A stretch of 14,993 nucleotides of DNA from DAHUXT01 sp036378295 (GTDB lineage: Bacteria > Chloroflexota > Ktedonobacteria > Ktedonobacterales > JADMIN01), in assembly GCA_036378295.1 (NCBI GenBank), contig DASUWS010000007.1, forward strand, positions 1-14,993. The letters run 5' to 3'. Of the stretch, positions 1-6,001 are shown piece after piece. The position numbers and the translations under genes are program-made. Every line of letters starts with the position of its first letter. Position 1 is the first letter of the stretch. The notes below the pieces were generated by a model. It had not been told where the DNA came from. It made no database searches and was given only the letters and a program-made list of their open reading frames with translations.

Positions 1-550
1 CCCAGAATCCCGGCTCGTCCTCGGCCATGAGTTGTATGCCGCGCACCCACTTGGCGCTCTTCCAGAAGTAGAGGTGTGGCACGAGCAGGCGCGCTGGACC
101 GCCGTGCGCTGGCGCCAACGGCGCCCCGTCGTACTCAAACACAATCCACGCCTTGCCGCCAGTCACGTCCGCGAGCGGCAGGTTGGTCGTGTAGTCACCG
201 TCACAGAAGGCCAGGATATATTGGGCACTGGTGGTGATGCCCTGCAGGAGCGTGTCGAAGGAAACGCCCGTCCACATGGTGTCGAGCTTGCTCCACTTCG
301 TCTCGCAGTGGATGTCTTTGGTGACGGTCTCACGAGGTAGTCGCTGGAATTCGTCCCAGGTCCAGCGCCGCGGCTGGTCGACCTCGCCAACGATCGTGAA
401 GTCCCAGTGGTCCAGTGACGTGCGCGGCGTGGGGCCGGCCGAGAGGACGGGGAAGCCAGTGACCACGTACTGGCCCGGTGGCAGGCGCTGCGCCGTCTCC
501 GCTGCCTGTCGGCGTCCCCGAAAGCCACGGCTTACAAACGGTGTACTCAT
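1..550 (-). CDS. Sulfite oxidase-like molybdopterin oxidoreductase, 3' end cut by window edge
   Basis: The minus-strand frame is open from an ATG at 550 to position 1, giving 183 codons; the C-terminus lies outside the window. The start follows a good ribosome binding site (GGAGG six bases upstream). The protein has no signal peptide, so it is probably cytosolic. It matches the oxidoreductase molybdopterin-binding (sulfite oxidase/YedY-like) fold. A segment reading DHWDFTIVGEVDQP lies at residues 47-60, and DIHCETKWSKLD at 79-90 places Cys82 as the expected molybdenum-ligating cysteine. Further typical pieces are CDGDYTTNLPL, the PAHGGPARLLVPHLYFWKSA stretch and the KWVRGIQL segment. The substrate is unknown; members of this stand-alone cytosolic group are usually about 200 residues, so little is missing. 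It lies 155 bases downstream of the epoxide hydrolase gene on the same strand, with a hairpin between, so it may be a separate transcript. Confidence 0.9.
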   Translation of the reverse strand, partial: MSTPFVSRGFRGRRQAAETAQRLPPGQYVVTGFPVLSAGPTPRTSLDHWDFTIVGEVDQPRRWTWDEFQRLPRETVTKDIHCETKWSKLDTMWTGVSFDTLLQGITTSAQYILAFCDGDYTTNLPLADVTGGKAWIVFEYDGAPLAPAHGGPARLLVPHLYFWKSAKWVRGIQLMAEDEPGFW

Positions 551-658
551 ACGAGCCTCCTGCCGGCGCGATGCGCGGCTAAGCGCACTGGCTGCTAGGG
601 GTAACGCGACGATGTGGTGTTGATGGATTCGATGCCCAAGACGCACTATGTAGGGCCA

Positions 659-707
659 AGAGCGGAGCGTGCGCCGTGCTGCCCCTGGCCCCACGTCGCT
701 CCGCTCT
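659..707 (-). terminator. Inverted repeat at the end of the epoxide hydrolase gene, possible terminator
   Basis: AGAGCGGAGCG (659-669) and CGCTCCGCTCT (697-707) form a perfect 11-bp stem around a 27-base loop. The arm nearest the gene overlaps the TAG stop codon (706-708) of the minus-strand epoxide hydrolase. Reading leftward, the stem is followed by CTTGGCCC rather than a U-run, so it is not a classical intrinsic terminator. It may protect the mRNA 3' end or act as a factor-dependent stop. Confidence 0.4.
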
Positions 708-1938
708 AGCGCAGGGATCTGAGGCCCGCGCGAACCTCTTCTGAAAAGAGCTGCGGCTGCTCCCACGCCGCGAAGTGCCCGCCTTTGTCGAGCTTGTTGT
801 AATAAATGAGCTTGGGATAGGCGCGCTCGGCCCAACTCCGTGGGGTTTGAACGACCTCGTCCGGAAAGGCGCTCACCGCGACCGGGATGGCGACACCTTT
901 AGGGGCAAAGAAGGTGAACTTGTTTTCCCAATAGAGACGCGCCGACGAGACCGCCGTGTCCGTCAACCAGTAGAGCATGACGTTGTCGAGGATGTCGTCG
1001 CGCGTCAGGCCCTCGGCCTGACCATCAAAAACTCGTGCGATGAGTTTGTAACTGACGATGTCGTGGTCGAGCATCCAGGCGGCAAGGCCGACGGGGGAAT
1101 CCGCTAGCGCATACAGGGTCTGCGGGCGATTCGCCATCTCCTGGGCGTAGCCCACCTCGTGCTTGTAGAAGTAGTCGAGCTGCTCGCACGCGCGTCGTTC
1201 GTCGGCTGAGAGATCGGATGGCAGCGGGTTGCCGGACTGGATCGCTTTATCGATGTCTGGTGGAACCGTGAAAGGCCAGTTGACGTGGATGCCGAGCAAC
1301 TCCGGAGCCGCCTGCACGCCCATCACATCCGTAACCATAGCCCCCCAATCGCCGCCTTGCGCCACAAACCGCGTGTAGCCGAGGCGCTTCATCAGCTCGA
1401 CCCAGGCGCGCGCGATGTGGGTGGGGTCCCAGCCTGTCGTGGTGGGCTTCCCGGAAAACCCGTAGCCCGGCAGCGACGGGATCACCAGATGAAAGGCATC
1501 CGAAGCGCTGCCGCCATAGGCCGTGGGGTCGGTCAGCGGGCCGATGATTTTGAGTTGCTCGATGACCGAGCCGGGCCAGCCATGGGTGACGATGAGCGGC
1601 AAGGCACCATCATGCCGCGAGCGGACGTGAATGAAATGGATGTCGAGCCCATCAATCTCGGTCATGAACTGCGGCAGGGCGTTCAGTCGCGCCTCCACCT
1701 TGCGCCAGTCGTAGTCCGTCGCCCAATACCGCGCCAGTTCCCGCATCGTCGCGAGTTGTACCCCCTGGGATGCATCCGTGACCGTTTCCCCCTCAGGCCA
1801 CTGGGTTGCGTTGATGCGGCGGCGGAGATCGGCAAGCGCCTCGTCCGACGCGGTGAAACTGAAAGGGCGGACCTCGGGATGGGTCATGCCCGGTGGTGGG
1901 GGCATGCTGGGTTCCGGGGTCATACCGGGTTCCGTCAT
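706..1938 (-). CDS. Epoxide hydrolase (EHN domain plus alpha/beta hydrolase), downstream copy
   Basis: A 410-residue epoxide hydrolase of the microsomal/juvenile-hormone type. It would open epoxides to diols through an aspartyl-ester intermediate. The N-terminal EHN domain covers roughly residues 22-130 (RPFSF..., ALADLRRRI, QFMTEIDGLDIHFIHV). The oxyanion-hole motif HGWP is at 119-122. Asp197 in GGDWG is the nucleophile. Tyr264 and Tyr336 (LYWEN) fit the two lid tyrosines, Glu361 the acid of the relay, and His388 in KGGHFAAWEQP the base. The start at 1938 is chosen because GGAGGAGG lies just upstream; the frame stays open 39 codons further, but that part overlaps the 3' end of the neighbour. 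The first 20 residues are rich in Met and Pro (PEPSMPPPPGM), a likely disordered tail. It follows its paralogue by 56 bases, so co-transcription is likely. Substrate unknown. Confidence 0.93.
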   Translation of the reverse strand: MTEPGMTPEPSMPPPPGMTHPEVRPFSFTASDEALADLRRRINATQWPEGETVTDASQGVQLATMRELARYWATDYDWRKVEARLNALPQFMTEIDGLDIHFIHVRSRHDGALPLIVTHGWPGSVIEQLKIIGPLTDPTAYGGSASDAFHLVIPSLPGYGFSGKPTTTGWDPTHIARAWVELMKRLGYTRFVAQGGDWGAMVTDVMGVQAAPELLGIHVNWPFTVPPDIDKAIQSGNPLPSDLSADERRACEQLDYFYKHEVGYAQEMANRPQTLYALADSPVGLAAWMLDHDIVSYKLIARVFDGQAEGLTRDDILDNVMLYWLTDTAVSSARLYWENKFTFFAPKGVAIPVAVSAFPDEVVQTPRSWAERAYPKLIYYNKLDKGGHFAAWEQPQLFSEEVRAGLRSLR

Positions 1939-1994
1939 GGTTAGCTCCTCCTCCTTGCTGGTACGACATGGTAGCCGCTGTCTCGGCGTTCCAC

Positions 1995-3221
1995 CTAGCG
2001 CAGCGAGCGGAACGCCGCGCGGAGTTCCTCGCTGAAGAGCTGCGGCTGCTCCCACGCCGCGAAGTGCCCGCCCCGGTCGACCTCGTGGAAGTAGCTCAGG
2101 GTGCGATAGGCGCGTCGGGCCCAGCTCTCCGGCGGCCGATAGACGTCCTTTGGAAAGACTGTGACGCCCACCGGGACAGAGATCTCGGCGGTCTTCTCCC
2201 CTGTCGCGCTCGTCGGGCTCGTCCCGCGGTTCTCCCAGTACAACCGTCCCGACGAGGCCGCGGTATTCGTCAGCCAGTACAGCGTGAAGTCGTCCAGCAC
2301 CTCGTCTCTCGTCTTGGGGTCTGCGGGATCGGTGCCGTACGACCAGTCTGCGAACCCTGGATGCCAGAGGAAGAACGCCGCCAGCCCGGCCGGAGAGTCG
2401 GTCAGGCCGTAGCCGACGGCCTGCGGCCGCGCGGTCAACGCCACGAAATAGCCCGTGTACCCGCTCTTGCGGTAGGCGCTCAGCGCCTCGAACACGGCGC
2501 GTTCCTGCTCCGACATCTGTGGCACGGGGCCGCTGCCGCCAAGCGCTGCCTCCACCTCAGGCGGCACCGTCGCCGGCAAGTTGACGTGGATGCCGGCCAG
2601 CCCAGAGGGTGCATGTCGGCCCATTGCTTCGGTAATGACCGCCCCCCAGTCGCCGCCTTGAGCGACGTAACGCTCGTAGCTGAGGCGCTTCATGAGCGTG
2701 TCCCAGGCGCGCGCTATGTGTTCGGGATCCCAGCCGGTCGTCTCCGGCCTGCGGGAGAAGCCGTAGCCGGGCAGTGATGGGATGACGAGGTGGAACGCGT
2801 CCTCCACGTTGCCGCCGTGCGCTGTGGGATCCGTGAGCGGCTCGATCACCTTCAGCAGTTCGATGGCCGAGCCAGGCCAGCCGTGCGTGATGAGCAGTGG
2901 CAATGCGTTCTCATGAGACGACTTGACATGGATGAAGTGGATGTCGAGCCCATCGATCTCCGTCACGAATTGCGGCAGCGCGTTCAGCTTGGCCTCGACC
3001 GTGCGCCAGTCATAGTCCGTGCCCCAGTAGCGTATGAGATCTTGCATCTTCGCTAACTGGGCGCCCTGCGACGCGTCAGCAACGGTCTCCTTGTCGGGCC
3101 AGCGGGTGGCCGCGAGGCGGCGGCGTAGATCGGCGAGCGCTTCGTCCGGCACATTGACGCTAAAAGGACGGATTGCAGGCGTAGCGGTATCGAGGGCTGT
3201 GCCGCGGGGGGTCGTGCTCAT
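1995..3221 (-). CDS. Epoxide hydrolase (EHN domain plus alpha/beta hydrolase), upstream copy
   Basis: A 408-residue paralogue of the downstream neighbour, with the same order of domains. The EHN domain is at about 17-124, HGWP at 113-116, nucleophile Asp191 in GGDWG, lid tyrosines Tyr258 and Tyr328, relay acid Asp359 (FPKDV) and His386 in RGGHFAAWEQP. All catalytic positions are kept, so it should be active. It differs mainly in the lid (about 220-300) and in an insert of about ten residues before the relay acid (TSPTSATGEKTAEI), which suggests a different substrate. The ATG at 3221 is preferred over an in-frame ATG 39 codons upstream because AAGGAG lies just before it. That ribosome binding site is present twice in a tandem 12-bp repeat. 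The C-terminal coding sequence shares a 38-bp identical stretch with the paralogue. Confidence 0.93.
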   Translation of the reverse strand: MSTTPRGTALDTATPAIRPFSVNVPDEALADLRRRLAATRWPDKETVADASQGAQLAKMQDLIRYWGTDYDWRTVEAKLNALPQFVTEIDGLDIHFIHVKSSHENALPLLITHGWPGSAIELLKVIEPLTDPTAHGGNVEDAFHLVIPSLPGYGFSRRPETTGWDPEHIARAWDTLMKRLSYERYVAQGGDWGAVITEAMGRHAPSGLAGIHVNLPATVPPEVEAALGGSGPVPQMSEQERAVFEALSAYRKSGYTGYFVALTARPQAVGYGLTDSPAGLAAFFLWHPGFADWSYGTDPADPKTRDEVLDDFTLYWLTNTAASSGRLYWENRGTSPTSATGEKTAEISVPVGVTVFPKDVYRPPESWARRAYRTLSYFHEVDRGGHFAAWEQPQLFSEELRAAFRSLR

Positions 3222-3222
3222 A

Positions 3223-3246
3223 GTAATCTCCTTGGTAATCTCCTTG
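3223..3246 (-). repeat. Tandem 12-bp repeat carrying a duplicated ribosome binding site
   Basis: GTAATCTCCTTG occurs twice head to tail (3223-3234 and 3235-3246). On the minus strand each unit reads CAAGGAGATTAC, so two AAGGAG Shine-Dalgarno sequences lie before the ATG at 3221. The proximal copy has normal spacing; the distal one is 12 bases farther away and probably not used for initiation. Confidence 0.85.
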
Positions 3247-3500
3247 CTAACTGCGTCGCGGTAGGTCGCGGCCATGCGGTCTTTTTGGAATGCTGTATAG
3301 CCTCCGCCGTTCCCCCCAATGAGATCAATCGTACACACGAGGAGGGCGCTTTTCTTCCGCGAGACCCCTCAATTTACCCAGGAGATTCGACCACCTGTTG
3401 GGGGAAATCCCTCACTTCCGCGCATTAGGTGGAGCACATCCAGCAGTGGAACTCCCCCAAGAATCATGTGGCAATGTGATGTATCGGCGCGTCCGGCTCA

Positions 3501-3530
3501 TTGACATGTCATCGGCACAGAACGTACTCT
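3501..3530 (+). promoter_or_regulatory. Candidate promoter of the MEDS/LuxR unit, with a palindrome on the -35 box
   Basis: TTGACA (3501-3506) is followed by an 18-base spacer and TACTCT (3525-3530). The -35 box is perfect, the -10 box weak (3 of 6). The -35 box is part of a perfect 10-bp palindrome TGACATGTCA (3502-3511), a possible operator half-site arrangement. It would leave a leader of about 130 bases before the ATG at 3670. Confidence 0.35.
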
Positions 3531-3669
3531 GGAGAGGTACGAGGGCGCTCGGCATGCACGCAGTGCTGCCTACTCAGGCGCAGGACAGCAAGGGGTCGGG
3601 GTTCGCCCGGCCGATGTACCGCTCGCCCTTCCTCGTCTTCGCCTTGCCGGTCGTTCGGGGGGAATAGGC

Positions 3670-4296
3670 ATGAGCGGGATAGACCAGAGAGCGCCCGCAC
3701 CCACTGCCTTCGCGGGAGGGCTACTGGACCCGTACCGCCATATCTGTGCGTTTGTCAATAGCCGAGACGAGGAGCATCGGATCCTCGACCCCTTCGTGAC
3801 TGAGGGGCTGGCGCGAGGCGAGAAAGCGCTATACCTCATCAACCCTGCGGAACGGGCAAACCTCGTGCGTCACCTGCGGCGCCTTGGCCTTGACATGTCC
3901 ACACTGCTTCGGAAGCGACAGTGTGATGTGCGAACCTGGCCGGAGACATACCTTCGCGGCGGGCGCTTTGATCAGGATGCGATGCTCGGCCTCCTCGACG
4001 AACTCCTGGGCAGCGCCACATCGCCGCGGATTCGGATGGTCGCAGACATGGGATGGGCTGTCGAGCAGCACGGCGTCAGTGACATCCTGCTCGAATTCGA
4101 GGCGCGGGCGAACTTCGTCCAGTCCAAATATGCACACGTCGTGATCTGCGTCTACGACACTGCCAGGTTCGGTGCCGACTTCGTGATCGACATCCTCCGG
4201 ACACACCCGATGGCACTGATCGGCGGCGTGCTCCACATGAACCCTTTCTTTGTGCCGCCCACGGAATTCTTGGAAGAGGTGCGGGCGCGTGACTAG
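3670..4296 (+). CDS. Stand-alone MEDS (DcmR-like sensory) domain protein
   Basis: A 208-residue protein that is almost entirely one MEDS domain (methanogen/methylotroph DcmR sensory domain). Recognisable parts are HICAFVNSRDEEHRILDPF (24-42), GEKALYLI (50-57), a central helix-rich section, RMVADMGWA (122-130) with the AFEAR-like EFEARAN (142-148), and the closing VVICVYDTARFGADFVIDIL / HPMALIGGVLHMNPFF (157-194). MEDS domains are sensory or ligand-binding modules, usually fused to histidine kinases, anti-sigma factor modules or HTH domains; here no output domain is attached. The next gene, a LuxR-type regulator, overlaps its 3' end, so the two probably work as partners, with this one sensing and the other acting on DNA. 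The ligand is unknown. A GGGGGAA ribosome binding site precedes the ATG. Confidence 0.88.
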   Translation: MSGIDQRAPAPTAFAGGLLDPYRHICAFVNSRDEEHRILDPFVTEGLARGEKALYLINPAERANLVRHLRRLGLDMSTLLRKRQCDVRTWPETYLRGGRFDQDAMLGLLDELLGSATSPRIRMVADMGWAVEQHGVSDILLEFEARANFVQSKYAHVVICVYDTARFGADFVIDILRTHPMALIGGVLHMNPFFVPPTEFLEEVRARD

Positions 4297-5281
4297 CGGG
4301 CACCAGATGTCTGACATGAACCCGCCGCTGGCGGCAGACGTGCCATTACGGGATGGGGCCGGCTCCCTGGCAACGTCCCGTCGCGGGTTGCGCGATTTGG
4401 CCGCCCTTCTCGCACTTCCAGCGATGTGGGTCGACCACGATCCAGAGTACATCGCGGCGGGATTACTCGGAGTGCTATTCAGCATGCTCCGTCTGGAGAG
4501 CGGCTATGCGCGGTTCGACGATCCCGCTGGCGGACCTGCACTTGAGCGCTGGCGACCGGAGGGCCCGCGCGTGCCGATTGGGTTGGAGTCGGTAATCACT
4601 GCTGCCCCGGCCCGCGAGCGAGGAGTCGTGACGATATCGGTCGCAGCCCCATCTGGCAATAGCGTTATCCACGTCACAAGCATGTCCCCAGCACTCCCAG
4701 GGGAGGGAGGTCTCGTGCTCGTTGGTTCTCGCCGGTCTGACTTTCCAACAGAGCGCGAGCTGCACCTCTTGCGAGTCGCCATCAGCCAGGCCGCGATCTC
4801 GATCCATACGGCCCGCCGGCTGGCGGACGAACGGACTGCCCGCGTCGCCGCCGAAGCAGCGCTGCGCCTCAGAAACGAGTTTTTGGCGGCGATCGCCCAG
4901 GATCTAACCATACCGCTTGCCATGCTCTCAGAGAGAGCAGCACAGGCATTTGCCTTCGCCACTGCGGCGGGCCAACCCCGGGCACTCGAAAGCACTGTGG
5001 CAAGTTCTACCCTGGATGCCAGCGGCGCATCCAGGGTAGAGACTGGCGTACCCCTCCCGACGTCCCCCGCACGGTTGTCACGGCGGGAGGCCGAGGTGTT
5101 GGGGCTGCTCGCGCAAGGTCTGAGCAACAAGGAGATCGCCGGGGTCCTGTGGCTGAGCGAGCGGACGGTCGAGCGGCACATCACGGGCCTCTACCGGAAG
5201 ATCGGGGTAGAGCGACGCAGCGAAGCAACCGCCTTTGCCTTGCGCCACAGCCTCGTTGACGCTGGAACGTACGAGGGGTAA
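4289..5281 (+). CDS. GAF-like / degenerate histidine-kinase / LuxR-type transcriptional regulator
   Basis: A 330-residue regulator. Residues about 40-175 look like a GAF-type sensory domain. Residues 190-215 read RNEFLAAIAQDLTIPLAML, closely following the dimerisation/phosphoacceptor segment of histidine kinases, but the phosphorylated His is Gln204, and no ATPase domain follows. A loose linker (220-262) leads to a clear LuxR/GerE helix-turn-helix at 263-321 (LSRREAEVLGLLAQGLSNKEIA, SERTVERHITGLYRKIG). It should bind DNA as a dimer; its targets are unknown. The start is uncertain: GTG at 4289 has GGAAGAGG nine bases upstream and overlaps the MEDS stop codon by eight bases, which would couple translation; ATG at 4307 (324 residues) has no good binding site. 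A perfect 14-bp inverted repeat lies in the linker-coding part. Confidence 0.85.
   Translation: MTSGHQMSDMNPPLAADVPLRDGAGSLATSRRGLRDLAALLALPAMWVDHDPEYIAAGLLGVLFSMLRLESGYARFDDPAGGPALERWRPEGPRVPIGLESVITAAPARERGVVTISVAAPSGNSVIHVTSMSPALPGEGGLVLVGSRRSDFPTERELHLLRVAISQAAISIHTARRLADERTARVAAEAALRLRNEFLAAIAQDLTIPLAMLSERAAQAFAFATAAGQPRALESTVASSTLDASGASRVETGVPLPTSPARLSRREAEVLGLLAQGLSNKEIAGVLWLSERTVERHITGLYRKIGVERRSEATAFALRHSLVDAGTYEG
5006..5040. repeat. Perfect 14-bp inverted repeat inside the LuxR-type gene
   Basis: TCTACCCTGGATGC (5006-5019) and GCATCCAGGGTAGA (5027-5040) pair perfectly around the 7-base loop CAGCGGC. The hairpin encodes residues 240-251, in the linker just before the HTH domain. No U-run follows. 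It could form a stable mRNA hairpin or be the trace of a small mobile repeat. Confidence 0.9.
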
Positions 5282-5311
5282 CGATGGTCCCGCTGAGATC
5301 TGGCCGCACCT

Positions 5312-5854
5312 CTATGGCGTGCCGGGCGGGGTGATCGGCACTTGCAGCGCGTCATTGAAGCGGTTGAAGTAGTTGAACAGGCCGATGACAGCCGCCAACT
5401 CGATGATCTCGCCCACATCAAAATGATCGCGCAACTCCGCCCAGACTTCCTCATCCACCCCACGCGCGTCGGTCGTCATGCGCTCGGCCAGTGTGAGGGC
5501 CGCGCGCTCGGCGGGAGTGAACATATCGGCATGCTGGTCGATGTTGTACATTGCATCAAGCAATTCTTCGGATACGCCCTGCTGCTTTGCCAAAGCAGTA
5601 TGTGACGCCCTTCAATACGCGCAGTCGTTGATCTGCGAAACGCGCACCGCCAGCATCTCTTTGAGCCGTTTCCCGACTGTGCCAGTATTGAAGATCGCCT
5701 GCAAATGCGCATCGGCAGTCGCGGCAATCTCTGGCCGATAGGCCATCGTGCGGAACATGTTTGGAGTATTGCCACGCTCCTGCTGATAGCGGGCAAAGAT
5801 TTCCTGCATCTCAGGATCGACATCTCCGGAATTGAGCGGTTGTATGCGAGGCAC
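5312..5854 (-). CDS. AhpD-like/CMD-family peroxidase-related protein, candidate selenoprotein with CxxU motif
   Basis: A 180-residue protein if the in-frame TGA at 5614-5612 is read as selenocysteine. Both halves match one carboxymuconolactone decarboxylase/peroxidase-related family in a single frame: NTPNMFRTMAYRPEI (29-43) before the TGA, and SHTALAKQQGVSEELLDAM after it. The family's redox centre is C-x-x-C-x-x-x-H; here it reads Cys78-Ala-Tyr-[TGA]81-Arg-Ala-Ser-His85, so the TGA replaces exactly the second cysteine. A hairpin fitting the bacterial SECIS pattern follows. The likely role is thiol- or selenol-based peroxide reduction in the cytoplasm. The GTG at 5854 is chosen because AGAGAGGA lies seven bases upstream and the protein then begins MPRIQPL, as in relatives; an ATG at 5902 would add 16 residues. 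The alternative is a pseudogene with one TGC/TGT to TGA change. The gene is convergent with the LuxR-type gene and divergent from the dehydrogenase. Confidence 0.82.
5582..5614 (-). promoter_or_regulatory. Candidate bacterial SECIS element with its UGA
   Basis: On the minus strand the TGA (5614-5612) is followed by 20 bases and then the loop of a hairpin: CTGCTTT (5598-5592), loop GGC (5591-5589), AAAGCAG (5588-5582), a perfect 7-bp stem. Bacterial SECIS hairpins lie inside the coding region just after the UGA, have a small apical loop with G in its first two positions, and a UGA-to-loop distance of about 16-37 bases. This one meets all three. SelB binding is inferred, not shown. Confidence 0.65.
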
Positions 5855-5940
5855 GGCGCTATCCTCTCTCAGATACCTTACTGCTGTCTGCCAGGCAAAC
5901 ATGCCGGCGCTGGCTCGGCTGGAGTATGCTATTTCTGGGA

Positions 5941-5946
5941 ATTATA
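5941..5946 (-). promoter_or_regulatory. Candidate -10 box for the AhpD-like gene
   Basis: The minus strand carries a perfect TATAAT (5946-5941) in the 147-base gap between the divergent AhpD-like and dehydrogenase genes. No good -35 box lies 16-18 bases upstream. The leader would be about 80 bases to the GTG at 5854. Confidence 0.35.
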
Positions 5947-6001
5947 CGGACAGAAGGCAGGACGATACCAGGAGCAGTCAGCCCACGAGCAGGAGGGAGC
6001 A

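Larger units (their letters stand above)
3222..3669. other. Divergent intergenic region without a convincing gene
   Basis: This 448-base stretch lies between the leftward epoxide hydrolase unit and the rightward MEDS unit, so it should hold both promoters. Short open frames here (for example 3398-3667 plus strand, TTG start) have no ribosome binding site and no recognisable protein character. I see the doubled ribosome binding site at 3223-3246 and a candidate rightward promoter at 3501-3530. I could not identify a leftward promoter with confidence. Confidence 0.6.

Noticed and set aside
1939..2055. N-terminal extension of the downstream epoxide hydrolase to position 2055
   Set aside because: It lacks a binding site, overlaps the 3' end of the upstream gene in another frame and does not resemble the family; GGAGGAGG supports the ATG at 1938.
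1893..2777. Plus-strand 294-codon open frame opposite the epoxide hydrolases
   Set aside because: It is an antisense shadow with arginine- and proline-rich composition and no protein family character.
3398..3667. Plus-strand 89-codon open frame just before the MEDS gene
   Set aside because: TTG start without binding site, no recognisable motif; it covers the likely promoter region.
5312..5593. Separate 93-residue protein starting at an internal TTG after the TGA
   Set aside because: The TTG is inside the SECIS-like hairpin with no ribosome binding site, and the product would lack the first redox cysteine; it is better read as the second half of one protein.
5612..5854. Truncated AhpD-like pseudogene ending at the TGA
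   Set aside because: The sequence on both sides is intact, the TGA is exactly at the redox position and a SECIS-like hairpin follows; a nonsense mutation stays possible but is less likely.
5705..6001. N-terminal extension of the Gfo/Idh/MocA gene
   Set aside because: These codons are antisense to the AhpD-like gene; AGGAGGGAG directly precedes the ATG at 6002.
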